DNA from: Streptomyces silvae
GTDB lineage: Bacteria > Actinomycetota > Actinomycetes > Streptomycetales > Streptomycetaceae
Direction of reading: 5' to 3'
Length of the DNA stretch: 53,281 bases
NCBI RefSeq assembly: GCF_016745505.1
Contig: NZ_JAERUC010000003.1
Location: 1-53,281, forward strand
A program made the translations under genes and the position numbers. The notes beneath the pieces were generated by a model. It made no database searches, was not told the DNA's origin, and saw nothing but the letters and a program-made list of their open reading frames with translations. This document shows positions 1 through 10,016 of the stretch, piece after piece (the stretch's first letter is position 1; each line of letters begins with the position of its first letter).

Positions 1-21
1 GACGGCGGGACGGGGCGAGGA

Positions 22-1848
22 CTAGAACGCGGCCTCGTCCAGCTCCATCAGCGAGTTGTCGACGGCCTCGGCCAGCGCGCGCTCGGACGAGACGCCCGGC
101 AGGACGTTCGCGGCGAAGAACTTCGCCGCGGCGATCTTGCCCTGGTAGAAGGCGGTGTCCTTGGCGGAGGCGTTGCGCAGCTTCTCGGACGCCACGACCG
201 CGCTCTTGAGGAGCAGGTAGCCGACGACGACGTCACCGGAGGCCATCAGCAGGCGGGTCGTGTTGAGGCCCACCTTGTAGATGTTCTTGACGTCCTCGCC
301 GGTCGCGGTGAGGTCGGTGATCATCGTGCCGACGATCGCCTCCAGGTCCACCGCGGCCTTGGCGAGATGGTCCAGCGCGCCGGCGAGCTCCTCGTTGCCC
401 TGGGCGCTCGCGAGGAACTTCTTGATCTCCTCGGAGAGGGTGTTCAGCGAGGCGCCCTGGTCGCGGACGATCTTCCGGAAGAAGAAGTCCTGGCCCTGGA
501 TCGCGGTCGTGCCCTCGTACAGGGTGTCGATCTTGGCGTCCCGGATGTACTGCTCGACCGGGTACTCCTGGAGGTAGCCGGAGCCGCCGAAGGTCTGGAG
601 CGACTGCGCGAGCTGCTCGTAGGACTTCTCGGAGCCGTAGCCCTTGACGATCGGGAGCAGCAGGTCGTTGAGGCCGTTGAGCGCCTTGGCGTCCTCGCCC
701 GCGGCCTCCTTCACCTGGATCGCGTCCTGGACGGAGGCGGTGTACAGCACCAGGGAGCGCATGCCCTCGGCGTACGCCTTCTGCGTCATGAGGGAGCGGC
801 GCACGTCGGGGTGGTGCGTGATGGTGACCTTGGGGGCCGTCTTGTCCATGAACTGCGACAGGTCGGTGCCCTGGACGCGCTCCTTGGCGTACTCCAGCGC
901 GTTGAGGTAACCGGCGGAGAGGGCCGCGATGGCCTTCGTGCCGACCATCATGCGGGCGAACTCGATGATGCGGAACATCTGGCGGATGCCGTCGTGCTTG
1001 TCGCCGATCAGCCAGCCCTTGGCGGGGTGCTGGTCGCCGAAGGTCATCTCACAGGTGTTCGACGCCTTGAGGCCCATCTTGTGCTCGACGTTCGTCGCGT
1101 ACACGCCGTTGCGCGCACCGAGCTCGCCGGTGGTCCAGTCGAAGTGGAACTTCGGGACCAGGAAGAGGGAGAGGCCCTTGGTGCCGGGGCCGGCGCCCTC
1201 GGGACGAGCCAGGACGTAGTGGAGGATGTTCTCGGACATGTCGTGCTCGCCCGAGGTGATGAAGCGCTTCACACCCTCGATGTGCCAGGAGCCGTCCTCC
1301 TGCTCGACGGCCTTCGTGCGGCCGGCGCCGACGTCCGAACCGGCGTCCGGCTCGGTCAGCACCATCGTCGAGCCCCACTGCTTCTCGACGGCGATCTCGG
1401 CGACCTTCTTCTGCGCCTCGTTGCCCTCGTCGAAGAGGATGCCGGCGAACGCGGGGCCGGAGGAGTACATCCAGACCGCCGGGTTCGAGCCGAGCAGCAG
1501 CTCCGCGTAACCCCAGATCAGGGAGCGCGGGGACGTCGTGCCGCCGATCTCCTCGGGCAGGCCCAGGCGCCAGTACTCGGAGTCCATGAACGCCTGGTAC
1601 GACTTCTTGAAGGAGGCCGGGACGGGCGCTGTGTTCGTCTCGGGGTCGAAGACCGGCGGGTTGCGGTCGGCGTCGGCGTACGAGTCGGCGAGCTCGTTCT
1701 CCGCGAGGCGGGTGACCTCGTCCAGGATGCTCTTCGCGGTGTCGACGTCCATCTCCGCGAACGGACCGGTGCCGTACAGCTTGTCGCGCCCGAGGACCTC
1801 GAAGAGGTTGAACTCGATGTCGCGGAGATTCGACTTGTAGTGCCCCAT
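22..1848 (-). CDS. acyl-CoA dehydrogenase (FadE-like, 608 aa)
   Basis: FAD-dependent enzyme expected to oxidise acyl-CoA to trans-2-enoyl-CoA in fatty acid beta-oxidation. The middle beta domain shows the family signature [11 protein letters not shown] near residues 163-175. The C-terminal helical domain carries [11 protein letters not shown] near residue 445, whose Glu is the usual catalytic base. At 608 residues it is longer than the ~380-residue short type and has the extra C-terminal helical domain (about 480-600) of the long bacterial class. The ATG at 1848 follows ACGGAG at a good distance. It is transcribed away from the SseB-like gene and has an imperfect TTACT/GGTAGC dyad about 110 bp upstream. 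The family is clear; chain-length specificity cannot be read from sequence. Confidence 0.95.
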   Translation of the reverse strand: MGHYKSNLRDIEFNLFEVLGRDKLYGTGPFAEMDVDTAKSILDEVTRLAENELADSYADADRNPPVFDPETNTAPVPASFKKSYQAFMDSEYWRLGLPEEIGGTTSPRSLIWGYAELLLGSNPAVWMYSSGPAFAGILFDEGNEAQKKVAEIAVEKQWGSTMVLTEPDAGSDVGAGRTKAVEQEDGSWHIEGVKRFITSGEHDMSENILHYVLARPEGAGPGTKGLSLFLVPKFHFDWTTGELGARNGVYATNVEHKMGLKASNTCEMTFGDQHPAKGWLIGDKHDGIRQMFRIIEFARMMVGTKAIAALSAGYLNALEYAKERVQGTDLSQFMDKTAPKVTITHHPDVRRSLMTQKAYAEGMRSLVLYTASVQDAIQVKEAAGEDAKALNGLNDLLLPIVKGYGSEKSYEQLAQSLQTFGGSGYLQEYPVEQYIRDAKIDTLYEGTTAIQGQDFFFRKIVRDQGASLNTLSEEIKKFLASAQGNEELAGALDHLAKAAVDLEAIVGTMITDLTATGEDVKNIYKVGLNTTRLLMASGDVVVGYLLLKSAVVASEKLRNASAKDTAFYQGKIAAAKFFAANVLPGVSSERALAEAVDNSLMELDEAAF

Positions 1849-1955
1849 GGGAAGGCTCCGTAATCAATAGCAGTGGCGCGCAGCGCCCCGTGGAGGAGTG
1901 AGGATCGGGCGACGGACGGCCTGGCGTGGGTATATCACCTGACCCCTCCGATGAT

Positions 1956-1970
1956 GCTACCCGTCAGTAA
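1956..1970. promoter_or_regulatory. candidate operator, imperfect dyad TTACT-N3-GGGTAGC
   Basis: On the minus strand this reads TTACTGACGGGTAGC. It is an imperfect TAC/GTA inverted repeat in the divergent region between the acyl-CoA dehydrogenase and SseB-like genes. Many beta-oxidation genes are controlled by TetR-family repressors at such dyads, so a fatty-acid-responsive operator is possible. The dyad is weak and no cognate regulator is in the window. Confidence 0.3.
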
Positions 1971-2019
1971 TAAGACGCAACCCCTCAAGGCACAGATGTG
2001 TCCGATTACTCTTTGCGGC

Positions 2020-2460
2020 ATGTATGGCTACGACCAGAACCCGGGCGCACAGCAGCAGATGGGCGGCGGCTACGGCGAGCAGCCGTTGTACCCCGAGCCC
2101 TCGCCGCCGTCCCTGGCCGACGCGGTACGGGCCTTCACGACCGGATCGCTGTCCGCGGAGGACTTCCAGCAGATCTTCGCCACGGCGAAGGTCTACTGCC
2201 CGCGCGGCGACAACCCGGGCTTCCTCGCCCTCCACAACACCCAGCAGCCGGTGATCCCCATGTTCACCACGCTCAAGGAGCTCCGGAGCTACGCCGGCAA
2301 GGAGTCCAAGTACTTCGTGATCACGGGCGCCGAGGTGATCGACCTGCTGCCGACGGGCTACGGCTTCGTCCTGGACATGGAGGGTGATCACCGGATGGTC
2401 TTCGACGCCAAGGCGGTGGAGCAGATGGTCGACTTCGCCATGCGCCGCATGTACGGCTGA
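2020..2460 (+). CDS. SseB-family protein (146 aa)
   Basis: Small soluble protein matching the SseB N-terminal domain, an alpha/beta fold seen in many actinobacterial proteins of unknown function. The segment around residues 45-130 (VYCPRGDNPGF, PVIPMFTTLKEL, GYGFVLDMEGDHRMVF) is the recognisable part. The N-terminus is Gly/Gln/Pro-rich and probably disordered. I chose the ATG beginning MYGYDQNPG; longer in-frame starts lack a ribosome binding site and read low-quality sequence. It is a single gene followed at once by a strong hairpin terminator. No enzymatic residues are evident, and SseB domains in Gram-positives have no agreed role, so only the family is called. Confidence 0.8.
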   Translation: MYGYDQNPGAQQQMGGGYGEQPLYPEPSPPSLADAVRAFTTGSLSAEDFQQIFATAKVYCPRGDNPGFLALHNTQQPVIPMFTTLKELRSYAGKESKYFVITGAEVIDLLPTGYGFVLDMEGDHRMVFDAKAVEQMVDFAMRRMYG

Positions 2461-2485
2461 GCAGCACCGGTTCCACACCGGCAGT

Positions 2486-2520
2486 CCGAGGGCCCGCACC
2501 GGCACGGTGCGGGCCCTCGG
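2486..2520 (+). terminator. hairpin terminator after SseB-like gene
   Basis: Perfect 16-bp stem (2486-2501 with 2505-2520) around a GCA loop, 25 bp after the SseB-like stop codon. There is no U-tract, as is common for Streptomyces terminators. Confidence 0.8.
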
Positions 2521-2577
2521 CGCTGTCCGGGTGCGGCTCTCGGCGCCGCCCCGGGGCGCGCGGGAATGGATGCCGCC

Positions 2578-2606
2578 TTGCTAGATGTTCACCGTTCAAC
2601 TAAATT
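2578..2606 (+). promoter_or_regulatory. pirin promoter with embedded tandem operator
   Basis: TTGCTA (2578-2583) and TAAATT (2601-2606) are separated by 17 bp, a good sigma-70/HrdB-type promoter for the pirin gene. The spacer holds the tandem element GTTCACCGTTCAAC (2587-2600), ending right against the -10. A near-identical element lies in the promoter spacer of the flavin monooxygenase gene at 28314-28327. Occupation of this position would block RNA polymerase, so repression is inferred. Confidence 0.6.
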
Positions 2607-2634
2607 GGGCTCAAGACTCCCGGAGGTGGCTCCC

Positions 2635-3591
2635 ATGCCCGCAGTGACCGTCGAAAACCCGCTGACCCTGCCGAAGGTCGCGGCCCAGGCCGACGCCGTC
2701 GCGCGCCCCGTGCTGACCGTCACGACGGCGCCGAGCGGCTTCGAGGGCGAGGGGTTCCCGGTGCGGCGCGCCTTCGCCGGGATCAACTACCGGCACCTCG
2801 ACCCGTTCATCATGATGGACCAGATGGGTGAGGTGGAGTACGCCGCGGGCGAGCCGAAGGGCACCCCCTGGCACCCCCACCGCGGCTTCGAGACCGTCAC
2901 GTACATCATCGACGGGAGCTTCATCCACCAGGACAGCCACGGCGGTGGCGGGTCCATCGAGAACGGTGACACCCAGTGGATGACCGCGGGCAGCGGACTC
3001 CTCCACATCGAGACGCCGCCCGAGGCGCTCGTCATGTCCGGCGGCCTCTTCCACGGCCTCCAGCTCTGGGTGAACCTGCCCAAGGCCGACAAGATGATGG
3101 CGCCGCGCTACCAGGACATCCGCGGCGGCCAGGTTCAGCTGCTCGCCTCCCCCGACGGCGGCGCGCTGCTCCGGGTCATCGCCGGTGAGCTCGACGGTCA
3201 CGAGGGCCCGGGCATCACCCACACCCCCATCACCATGGTCCACGCGACGGTCCGCCCGGGCGCCGAGGTGACGCTGCCCTGGCGCGAGGAGTTCAACGGC
3301 CTCGCGTACGTCCTCGCCGGGCGCGGGAGCGTCGGCACGGAGCGCCGGCCCGTCCGCACCGGGCAGACCGCGGTCTTCGGCAAGGGGTCCTCGCTGACCG
3401 TCCGGGCCGACGAGGCGCAGGACGGCAACACGCCGGACCTGGAGGTCGTGCTGCTCGGCGGACGCCCGATCCGTGAGCCGATGGCGCACTACGGGCCGTT
3501 CGTGATGAACACCCAGGACGAGCTCAAGCAGGCCTTCGAGGACTTCCAGGCCGGCCGCCTCGGCAAGGTCCCGGCCGTCCACGGCATGTGA
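2635..3591 (+). CDS. pirin-family protein (318 aa)
   Basis: Bicupin metalloprotein of the pirin family; members include quercetin 2,3-dioxygenase-like enzymes and redox-sensing partners of other proteins. The N-terminal cupin has HPHRGFETVTY and, about 45 residues later, LLHIE. Together these supply the three His and one Glu that bind iron in characterised pirins. The ATG at 2635 has GGAGGT eight bases upstream; an earlier in-frame ATG (2566) lies before the promoter and is rejected. Length is typical. It is monocistronic, and the promoter carries a tandem operator shared with the flavin oxidoreductase operon, which suggests a common redox or electrophile-responsive repressor. The substrate is unknown. 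Confidence 0.92.
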   Translation: MPAVTVENPLTLPKVAAQADAVARPVLTVTTAPSGFEGEGFPVRRAFAGINYRHLDPFIMMDQMGEVEYAAGEPKGTPWHPHRGFETVTYIIDGSFIHQDSHGGGGSIENGDTQWMTAGSGLLHIETPPEALVMSGGLFHGLQLWVNLPKADKMMAPRYQDIRGGQVQLLASPDGGALLRVIAGELDGHEGPGITHTPITMVHATVRPGAEVTLPWREEFNGLAYVLAGRGSVGTERRPVRTGQTAVFGKGSSLTVRADEAQDGNTPDLEVVLLGGRPIREPMAHYGPFVMNTQDELKQAFEDFQAGRLGKVPAVHGM

Positions 3592-3684
3592 CCCGCGCTC
3601 CCGTACCGGGCGTACGGTGACGGTCCGTCACCCGTACGCCCGTGCGGGAGGGACACCGCTCCCGGCCCGTGATCGGGTGGGAGG

Positions 3685-4755
3685 GTGTCTACCCGGAAGC
3701 CCCTTCTGCCCGACGTCGCGCGGCGGACGGCCGCCTGGTGCGGTGTGCTGCTGCTGGTCGCCGGTGTCGCGGCGGTGGCCGTCTGGTTGTGCGTGGCGCT
3801 CAAGACCGCGGTCACCCCGGTCCTGCTGGCACTCCTCGGCACGGCGCTCCTCGGCCCCGTCCACCGCTGGCTGACCGCCCACAAGGTCAACAGGTCCGTG
3901 GCGGCCGGGCTGACCTGTGCGGCGCTCGTCGCGGTCGTCGGCGGCGCCGGGTACATCGTGGTCACCGTCATGGTCGACACCGGCGGCCAGATCGTGAAGT
4001 CGCTGAAGGAAGCCGCGCAGTGGGTCATCGACCACTTCGACATCGCGGGTGTCGCCGATGTGGACGACCTGGCGGACAACGCCAAGTCCCTCTTCGAGAA
4101 GTTCGGCGCGAGCGCGGCGGGGGGACTGCTCAGCGGGATCAGCCTCGTCGGCTCGCTCGTGGCCACGGCCGTCCTGGCCCTGCTGCTGACGTTCTTCTTC
4201 CTGCGTGACTCCGACCGCGCCGCCCACCTCGCCCACGCGGTCGCCCCGCGCGGGACCGGCGCCCTGGTGGAGGCCATGGGGCGCAGGGCCTTCGAAGCGG
4301 TCGAGGGGTTCATGCGCGGCACCACCTTCATCGCCCTGATCGACGCGTTCTGCATCACCGTGGGCCTGCTGATCCTGGGGGTGCCGGGGGCGGTGGGGCT
4401 GGGTGCCCTCGTCTTCGTCGGCGCCTACATCCCGTACCTCGGGGCCTTCATCTCGGGTGCCGTCGCCGTGCTCGTCGCGCTGGCCGACCAGGGCCTCGTG
4501 ATCGCCCTGTGGGCGCTGGGCGTGGTGCTCGCCGTCCAGGTGCTGGAAGGGCACGTGCTCCAGCCCGTCATCCAGAGCCGCACGGTCCAGATGCACCCCG
4601 CCATGGTCATGATCGCGCTGACCGCGGGCGCGAGCGTGGCGGGGCTGCTGGGCATGCTGCTGGCGGTGCCGCTGTGCGCCGCCGGGTTCGGGGTGATCGG
4701 CGAGCTGCGCAGGGAGGCCGACGGCCCCGGGGAAGCGGTTCCCGAGGGCCCCTGA
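3685..4755 (+). CDS. AI-2E family transporter (PerM/YtqA type, 356 aa)
   Basis: Integral membrane protein of the AI-2E transporter superfamily (named after E. coli TqsA; other members are Na+/H+ antiporters or of unknown substrate). Two N-terminal hydrophobic helices (about 10-70) precede a soluble amphipathic loop (about 95-145), then five to six further helices. The family motif TFFFLRD sits near residue 170, and a conserved GAYIPYLGAFISG stretch near 250 is characteristic. The start is a GTG with GGGAGG overlapping closely upstream; no better start is seen. It converges on the next gene with only six bases between stop codons, so shared termination is likely. The transported substrate cannot be inferred. 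Confidence 0.88.
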   Translation: MSTRKPLLPDVARRTAAWCGVLLLVAGVAAVAVWLCVALKTAVTPVLLALLGTALLGPVHRWLTAHKVNRSVAAGLTCAALVAVVGGAGYIVVTVMVDTGGQIVKSLKEAAQWVIDHFDIAGVADVDDLADNAKSLFEKFGASAAGGLLSGISLVGSLVATAVLALLLTFFFLRDSDRAAHLAHAVAPRGTGALVEAMGRRAFEAVEGFMRGTTFIALIDAFCITVGLLILGVPGAVGLGALVFVGAYIPYLGAFISGAVAVLVALADQGLVIALWALGVVLAVQVLEGHVLQPVIQSRTVQMHPAMVMIALTAGASVAGLLGMLLAVPLCAAGFGVIGELRREADGPGEAVPEGP

Positions 4756-4761
4756 GCCGGC

Positions 4762-6873
4762 TCAGCCGCTCAGTTCCACCGGCTCCGCGGACTCGTACAG
4801 CTCGAACCAGATCGACTTCCCCTCGCCCCGCGGGTCCACCCCCCACGCGTCGGCGAGCATCTCCATCAGCACCAGCCCGCGGCCGCTGGACGCCATCTCG
4901 CCGGGCCGCCGCTTGTGCGGCAGCTCGTCGCTGGAGTCGGCCACCTCGACCCGCAGCCGCCGCTCGCCCCGCTCACCCATCACCTCCGCCACGAGCAACG
5001 CGTCCCCGTCGGTGTGGACCAGCACGTTCGTGGCCATCTCCGAGACCATCAGCTCCGCGGAGTCGACCTGCTCCGTGTCCGCCCAGTCGTGCAGCAGCTC
5101 ACGCAGCTGCTGCCGGGCCGACGCGACGCGCTCGGGCTCCGCCTGGGCGATGGTCATGGCCGAGCGCCGCCCCGGCGTCCTGCGCGTCCGCGCTCCCTCG
5201 CGGCGCAGCACCAGGACGGCGATGTCGTCCTCGCGGCGGTCCACCAGCGGTCCCGTCGTGTAGTGCGAGCCCGGACCGTGCACCGTCTGCACGAGGGCGT
5301 CCGCGAGCTCCTCCAGGTCCTCGGCGTTCTTCTCCAGGACCGGCTTGAGCCTGGTCCATCCGGTGGCCATGTCGTGTCCGCCGGTCTCGATGAGCCCGTC
5401 CGTGCAGAGCATGATCGTCTCGCCGGAGCCCAGGACGACGCGGGTCGTCGGGTAGTCGGCGTCCTTCTCGACGCCCAGCGGCAGGCCTCCGGCGGTCTGC
5501 CTGATCACCGCGGTGCCGTCGACGCTGATCACCACCGGGTCCGGGTGGCCGGCACGGGCGACGTCGAGGGTCCCGGTCCCGGGATCGGCCTCCGCGTACA
5601 GACAGGTCGCGAAGCGCGTCGCGTCGGACCGGTCCTCGCCGTCGGAGAGGTCGTACGTCTCGGTCAGCCCGGACAGGAAGCGCGAGGCCCGGGAGAGCAC
5701 GGCGTCGGGGCGGTGCCCCTCGGAGGCGTACGCGCGCAGGGCGATCCTCAGCTGGCCCATCAGGCTCGCGGCCCGCACGTCATGGCCCTGGACGTCACCG
5801 ATGACGAGGGCGATACGGCCGTTGGGGAGCGGGATCACGTCGTACCAGTCGCCGCCGACCTGGAGCCCCCCTCCGGTCGGGATGTAGCGCGCCGCCACCG
5901 TCAGCCCCGGCACATCGGGGCCGAGGGACGGCCTCATGGCCCTCTGGAGGCCCAGCGACAGCTCACGCTCCGTCTCGGCCGCACCGGCGCGGGTCAGCGC
6001 CTGAGCCAGCATCCTGGCCACCGTCGACAGTACGGAGCGCTCGTCCGGCGAGAAGGCCACGTTGTGCCGGAAGCCCGCCATCCAGGCCCCCATGGTGTGC
6101 CCGGACGAGATCAGCGGCAGGAAGGCCCAGGACTGGCGTCCGAACTCCTCGGCGAGGGGCCAGGTGGCCGGGAAGCGCCGCCGGTACTCCTCGGGCGACT
6201 CCAGGTAGATCGCCTGCCCGGTCCGTACGACCTCGGCGGCCGGATAGTCGGTCTCCAGCGGCATGTCGGTGAACGGCTTCTCGTCGCCGACGTTCTGACC
6301 GTGGTGCCCGACGACCGTAAGCCGCTCGCCCGAGACCCCGAAGACGGCCAGTCCGTCCGGCGAGAAGCCGGGCATGGAGAGCGAACCGGCGACCCGCAGG
6401 ACCTCCTCGGTGGACACCGCCTCGGCCAGCGCCCGCCCCGCGTCCAGCAGGAACGCCTCGCGCGACCGCCGCCAGTCGCCGGTGAGCGGGGTCTGCGCCG
6501 CGGTGGCCTCCGGGGGCTGGGCGACCTCCTGGAGGATGCCCATCAGTACGTACGTGTGGCGGCCCGGGGTGTCCAGCGGGACCGGCTTGGACCGGGTGCG
6601 CACCGTGCGGACGACCGCGCCCTGCTCGTCCACGATCCGCATCCGGGCCTCGGCGACCGTGCCCTCCGCGATCGCGAAGTTCACGATGCCGTCGATCTCC
6701 TCCCAGTCGGCCGGGTGGAAGCGCGGGCGCACCTCTTCGCCGGGACGGACCGTGGCCTCGGCGGGAAGTCCCACCAGCCGCGCCGCCTCGGCGTCGAGCG
6801 TGACCGTGCCCGACGAGCTGTCCCAGCTCCACAGGCCGGTCCCGATCGCAGCCAGGATCTCCTCGGTGCGCAT
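4762..6873 (-). CDS. PAS-GAF-SpoIIE-HATPase phosphatase (703 aa)
   Basis: Cytoplasmic multidomain signalling protein. Domains in order: PAS (about 5-115), GAF (about 135-300), SpoIIE-type PP2C phosphatase (about 305-555, with GGDWYDV and GDVQGHD supplying metal-binding Asp residues), and an RsbW-like histidine-kinase-type ATPase (about 570-695, with ELMVSEMATNVLVH and SGRGLVLMEML). This arrangement combines an anti-sigma kinase and an opposing phosphatase in one chain. Proteins like this act in partner-switching control of anti-sigma factor antagonists, usually for stress or development sigma factors. No antagonist or sigma gene is nearby, so the partner is unknown. The ATG at 6873 is the only start that gives the whole PAS domain. 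Confidence 0.92.
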   Translation of the reverse strand: MRTEEILAAIGTGLWSWDSSSGTVTLDAEAARLVGLPAEATVRPGEEVRPRFHPADWEEIDGIVNFAIAEGTVAEARMRIVDEQGAVVRTVRTRSKPVPLDTPGRHTYVLMGILQEVAQPPEATAAQTPLTGDWRRSREAFLLDAGRALAEAVSTEEVLRVAGSLSMPGFSPDGLAVFGVSGERLTVVGHHGQNVGDEKPFTDMPLETDYPAAEVVRTGQAIYLESPEEYRRRFPATWPLAEEFGRQSWAFLPLISSGHTMGAWMAGFRHNVAFSPDERSVLSTVARMLAQALTRAGAAETERELSLGLQRAMRPSLGPDVPGLTVAARYIPTGGGLQVGGDWYDVIPLPNGRIALVIGDVQGHDVRAASLMGQLRIALRAYASEGHRPDAVLSRASRFLSGLTETYDLSDGEDRSDATRFATCLYAEADPGTGTLDVARAGHPDPVVISVDGTAVIRQTAGGLPLGVEKDADYPTTRVVLGSGETIMLCTDGLIETGGHDMATGWTRLKPVLEKNAEDLEELADALVQTVHGPGSHYTTGPLVDRREDDIAVLVLRREGARTRRTPGRRSAMTIAQAEPERVASARQQLRELLHDWADTEQVDSAELMVSEMATNVLVHTDGDALLVAEVMGERGERRLRVEVADSSDELPHKRRPGEMASSGRGLVLMEMLADAWGVDPRGEGKSIWFELYESAEPVELSG

Positions 6874-7062
6874 TGCCCCACTTTAGGAAGATGTTCTCCA
6901 CGGTCGCCACCGAGGGAGACCGCACGGCAGCCACCCGCCTGAGGCCGCCGGACGCGCCTCGGACAGCCGTACGGCGACAATCGCAATGAAGCAGTGCGTC
7001 CACGGGCGGTAGCCTGGGGTGTCGATCCACCACCCCCGACCGCGAAGACTGGATGAACGACG

Positions 7063-8880
7063 ATGCATCGGTACAGGTCCCACACCTGCGGCGAGCTCCG
7101 CGCCTCTGACGTCGGCACCGACGTCCGGCTGAGCGGCTGGCTGCACAATCGCCGAGACCTGGGCGGCATCCTCTTCATCGATCTGCGCGACCACTACGGT
7201 CTGGTGCAGCTCGTCGCCCGCCCCGGCACCCCCGGCAACGAGGCGCTGGCGAAGCTGACCAAGGAGACCGTCGTCCGCATCGACGGCACGGTCTCCGCGC
7301 GTGGCGCCGACAACGTCAACCCGGAGCTCCCGACCGGTGAGATCGAGATCGAGGTCTCCGAGGTCGAGGTGCTGGGCGAGGCCGGCCCGCTGCCCTTCAC
7401 GATCAACACCGAGGACGGGGTCAACGAGGAGCGGCGCCTGGAGTACCGCTTCCTCGACCTGCGCCGTGAGCGCATGCACCGCAACATCATGCTGCGCTCG
7501 GCCGTGATCGCCTCCATCCGCTCCAAGATGGTGGCCCTCGGCTTCAACGAGATGGCGACGCCGATCCTCACCGCGACCTCCCCCGAGGGCGCCCGTGACT
7601 TCGTGGTCCCGTCCCGGCTGAACCCGGGCAAGTTCTACGCCCTCCCCCAGGCGCCCCAGCAGTTCAAGCAGCTGCTGATGATCTCCGGCTTCGACCGGTA
7701 CTTCCAGATCGCGCCCTGCTTCCGTGACGAGGACGCCCGCGCGGACCGTTCGCCGGGCGAGTTCTACCAGCTCGACGTCGAGATGTCGTTCGTCGAGCAG
7801 GAGGACGTCTTCCAGCCGATCGAGAAGCTGATGACCGAGCTCTTCACCGAGTTCGGCAACGGCCGCGAGGTCACCTCGCCGTTCCCGCGCATCCCCTTCC
7901 GCGAGTCGATGCTGAAGTACGGCAACGACAAGCCGGACCTGCGGGCCAAGCTGGAGCTCGTCGACATCTCCGACGTCTTCGCCGACTCCGGCTTCAAGGC
8001 CTTCGCCGGCAAGCACGTCCGCGCCCTCCCGGTGCCGGACACGGCGGGCCAGTCCCGGAAGTTCTTCGACGGCCTCGGTGAGTACGCCGTCGAGCACGGC
8101 GCCAAGGGCCTCGCCTGGGTCCGCGTCGGCGAGGACGGCACGCTGGCCGGACCGATCGCGAAGTTCCTCACCGAGACGGACGTCAAGACCCTCACCGAGC
8201 GTCTCTCCCTCGTCCCCGGCCACGCGGTCTTCTTCGGCGCGGGCGAGTTCGACGAGGTCTCCAAGATCATGTCCGCCGTCCGTGTCGAGGCCGCCAAGCG
8301 CGCCGGACACTTCGAGGAGGGCGTCTTCCGGTTCTGCTGGATCGTCGACTTCCCGATGTACGAGAAGGACGAGGACACCGGCAAGATCGACTTCTCGCAC
8401 AACCCCTTCTCGATGCCCCAGGGCGGACTGAAGGACCTGGAGGAGAAGGACCCGCTGGACATCCTCGCCTGGCAGTACGACATCGTCTGCAACGGCATCG
8501 AGCTGTCCTCTGGCGCCATCCGTAACCACGAGCCCGAGCTGATGCTCAAGGCCTTCGAGATCGCCGGTTACGACCGCGAGACCGTCGAGCACGAGTTCGC
8601 GGGCATGCTCCGCGCCTTCCGCCTCGGCGCCCCGCCGCACGGTGGCATCGCCCCGGGCGTCGACCGCATCGTGATGCTGCTCGCGGACGAGCCCAACATC
8701 CGCGAGACGATCGCCTTCCCGCTCAACGGCAACGCCCAGGACCTGATGATGGGCGCCCCGACCGTGCTCGACGAGACCCGGCTGCGTGAGCTGAACATCC
8801 AGCTCCGCAAGCCCGTCGCGGGTACGAAGGACAAGGCCGACGTCACGGAGGCCGTGGTGCGGGACACCGGCGCGAAGTAG
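7063..8880 (+). CDS. aspS: aspartyl-tRNA synthetase (605 aa)
   Basis: Class II aminoacyl-tRNA synthetase that charges tRNA-Asp. An N-terminal OB-fold anticodon-binding domain (about 1-105, [15 protein letters not shown]) is followed by the catalytic domain. Motif 2 reads CFRDEDAR near residue 225 and motif 3 reads [17 protein letters not shown] near 530-545. The inserted GAD domain of the bacterial type lies at about 285-410. Length is normal for a bacterial AspRS. Many actinobacteria lack AsnRS and use a nondiscriminating AspRS with GatCAB; this protein could be of that kind, but that is not decided here. Transcription ends at a very strong hairpin. Confidence 0.98.
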   Translation: MHRYRSHTCGELRASDVGTDVRLSGWLHNRRDLGGILFIDLRDHYGLVQLVARPGTPGNEALAKLTKETVVRIDGTVSARGADNVNPELPTGEIEIEVSEVEVLGEAGPLPFTINTEDGVNEERRLEYRFLDLRRERMHRNIMLRSAVIASIRSKMVALGFNEMATPILTATSPEGARDFVVPSRLNPGKFYALPQAPQQFKQLLMISGFDRYFQIAPCFRDEDARADRSPGEFYQLDVEMSFVEQEDVFQPIEKLMTELFTEFGNGREVTSPFPRIPFRESMLKYGNDKPDLRAKLELVDISDVFADSGFKAFAGKHVRALPVPDTAGQSRKFFDGLGEYAVEHGAKGLAWVRVGEDGTLAGPIAKFLTETDVKTLTERLSLVPGHAVFFGAGEFDEVSKIMSAVRVEAAKRAGHFEEGVFRFCWIVDFPMYEKDEDTGKIDFSHNPFSMPQGGLKDLEEKDPLDILAWQYDIVCNGIELSSGAIRNHEPELMLKAFEIAGYDRETVEHEFAGMLRAFRLGAPPHGGIAPGVDRIVMLLADEPNIRETIAFPLNGNAQDLMMGAPTVLDETRLRELNIQLRKPVAGTKDKADVTEAVVRDTGAK

Positions 8881-8906
8881 GCATCGGCGGTTCCGCTTCG
8901 GTTCCA

Positions 8907-8948
8907 CGTGAAACAGCCCCCGGCCATCCGGCCGGGGGCTGTTTCACG
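8907..8948 (+). terminator. very strong hairpin terminator after aspS
   Basis: Perfect 19-bp inverted repeat (8907-8925 and 8930-8948) with a four-base ATCC loop, 26 bp beyond the aspS stop. It is GC-rich at the loop end and AT-rich at the base, with no U-run outside the stem. Confidence 0.9.
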
Positions 8949-9169
8949 CGTAGGGCGGGATCCTCCGGCGGCCCCTCGGTGAAGGGCCCGGAACCCGGGC
9001 GGGTCCGGGGTCCTTGCCTGCGTACGGGTGGACCCTGCGGGACTTTCCGGCGCACGGGTGCGCGAAACGGGTACATCCGGATGGCCCCGGTTCCGATTCG
9101 GCGCCGTCGGGCCCGGCAAGGACTGGCACGGGAAGTGCTCGTCCGACCCCCACCGAGGAGTTCCGTACC

Positions 9170-9931
9170 GTGTCCGTCCCACGTCGTCCGTACGTCCTGC
9201 TCGTCGCCCTGTTCCTGCTGGTCATCGGCTGTTCCGCCGGGGCGGTGCAGACCACCGACCCCTCCGCGCCCCGGGGCGCGGCCGGTCCCGGGGCCTCACC
9301 CGGACCACCGCGCCCCGTGGAGAGCCTCCGGCCCCCCGCGGAGATCCCGGATCTGGGCCCGCAGACCCGGGCGCAGATCCCGGCCACGGCCCGGCAGGCC
9401 CTCGTGGTGACCGGCCAGGGTCCCGATTCGAACCGTTCCTCGGCCGTCCTCTACAGCCTCGACGACCCGGCGCTCGGCTGGAGACCCGGGGCGGGCCCGT
9501 GGCCCGCCCACAACGGCATGGAGGGCTGGACCGGCCATCACCTCGCCGACGACCTCCGCTCGCCCGTCGGGGTGTTCGGCCTCACCGACGCGGGCGGCCG
9601 GCTGCCGGACCCGGGCGCGCTGCTCCCGTACGACGAACAGCACCGCTTCGCGGTGAGCGGCGAGGGCTTCCTGGGGGAGCCCCTCGAAGGCTCCTTCGAC
9701 TACGTCGTCGCCATCAACTACAACCGGACCCCGGGCACCAGCCCACTGGACCGCACCCGGCCGCTCGGCGCGGAGCGCGGCGGCGGCATCTGGGTCCATG
9801 TGGACCACGGCGGCCCCACCCAGGGCTGTGTCTCGCTCACCGAGGACCGGATGCGGGAGCTGCTGCTCACCCTCGATCCCGCGAAGTCCCCGGTGATCGT
9901 GATGGGGGACGCCGCTTCGCTGGCCCTGTGA
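9170..9931 (+). CDS. L,D-transpeptidase-like (YkuD) lipoprotein (253 aa)
   Basis: Exported lipoprotein predicted to act on peptidoglycan. After a basic start (VPRRPY) there is a hydrophobic stretch ending in LVIGC near residue 20, a good lipobox for diacylglyceryl attachment. A Pro/Ala-rich linker (about 25-70) leads to a YkuD-type catalytic domain. The active-site block near the C-terminus reads WVHVDHGGPTQGCVSL, with candidate catalytic His213 and Cys220. The GTG at 9170 has GAGGAG ten bases upstream; a longer frame to 9014 has no signal peptide. L,D-transpeptidases form 3-3 peptidoglycan crosslinks. The motif lacks the usual Ser-His-Gly-Cys form, so amidase- or carboxypeptidase-like activity is possible. 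Confidence 0.8.
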   Translation: MSVPRRPYVLLVALFLLVIGCSAGAVQTTDPSAPRGAAGPGASPGPPRPVESLRPPAEIPDLGPQTRAQIPATARQALVVTGQGPDSNRSSAVLYSLDDPALGWRPGAGPWPAHNGMEGWTGHHLADDLRSPVGVFGLTDAGGRLPDPGALLPYDEQHRFAVSGEGFLGEPLEGSFDYVVAINYNRTPGTSPLDRTRPLGAERGGGIWVHVDHGGPTQGCVSLTEDRMRELLLTLDPAKSPVIVMGDAASLAL

Positions 9932-9961
9932 CGACGGGACACGCGCCGGTGGACGACGCGG

Positions 9962-10000
9962 AGGAGCCCGGGTCCCGATGTGTCGGGGACCCGGGCTCCT
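9962..10000. terminator. bidirectional hairpin terminator
   Basis: A 15-bp perfect stem (9962-9976 with 9986-10000) around a nine-base loop. It lies between the convergent lipoprotein gene and metG and probably serves both. Confidence 0.85.
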
Positions 10001-10016
10001 GCCGTGCGTACGCCGC

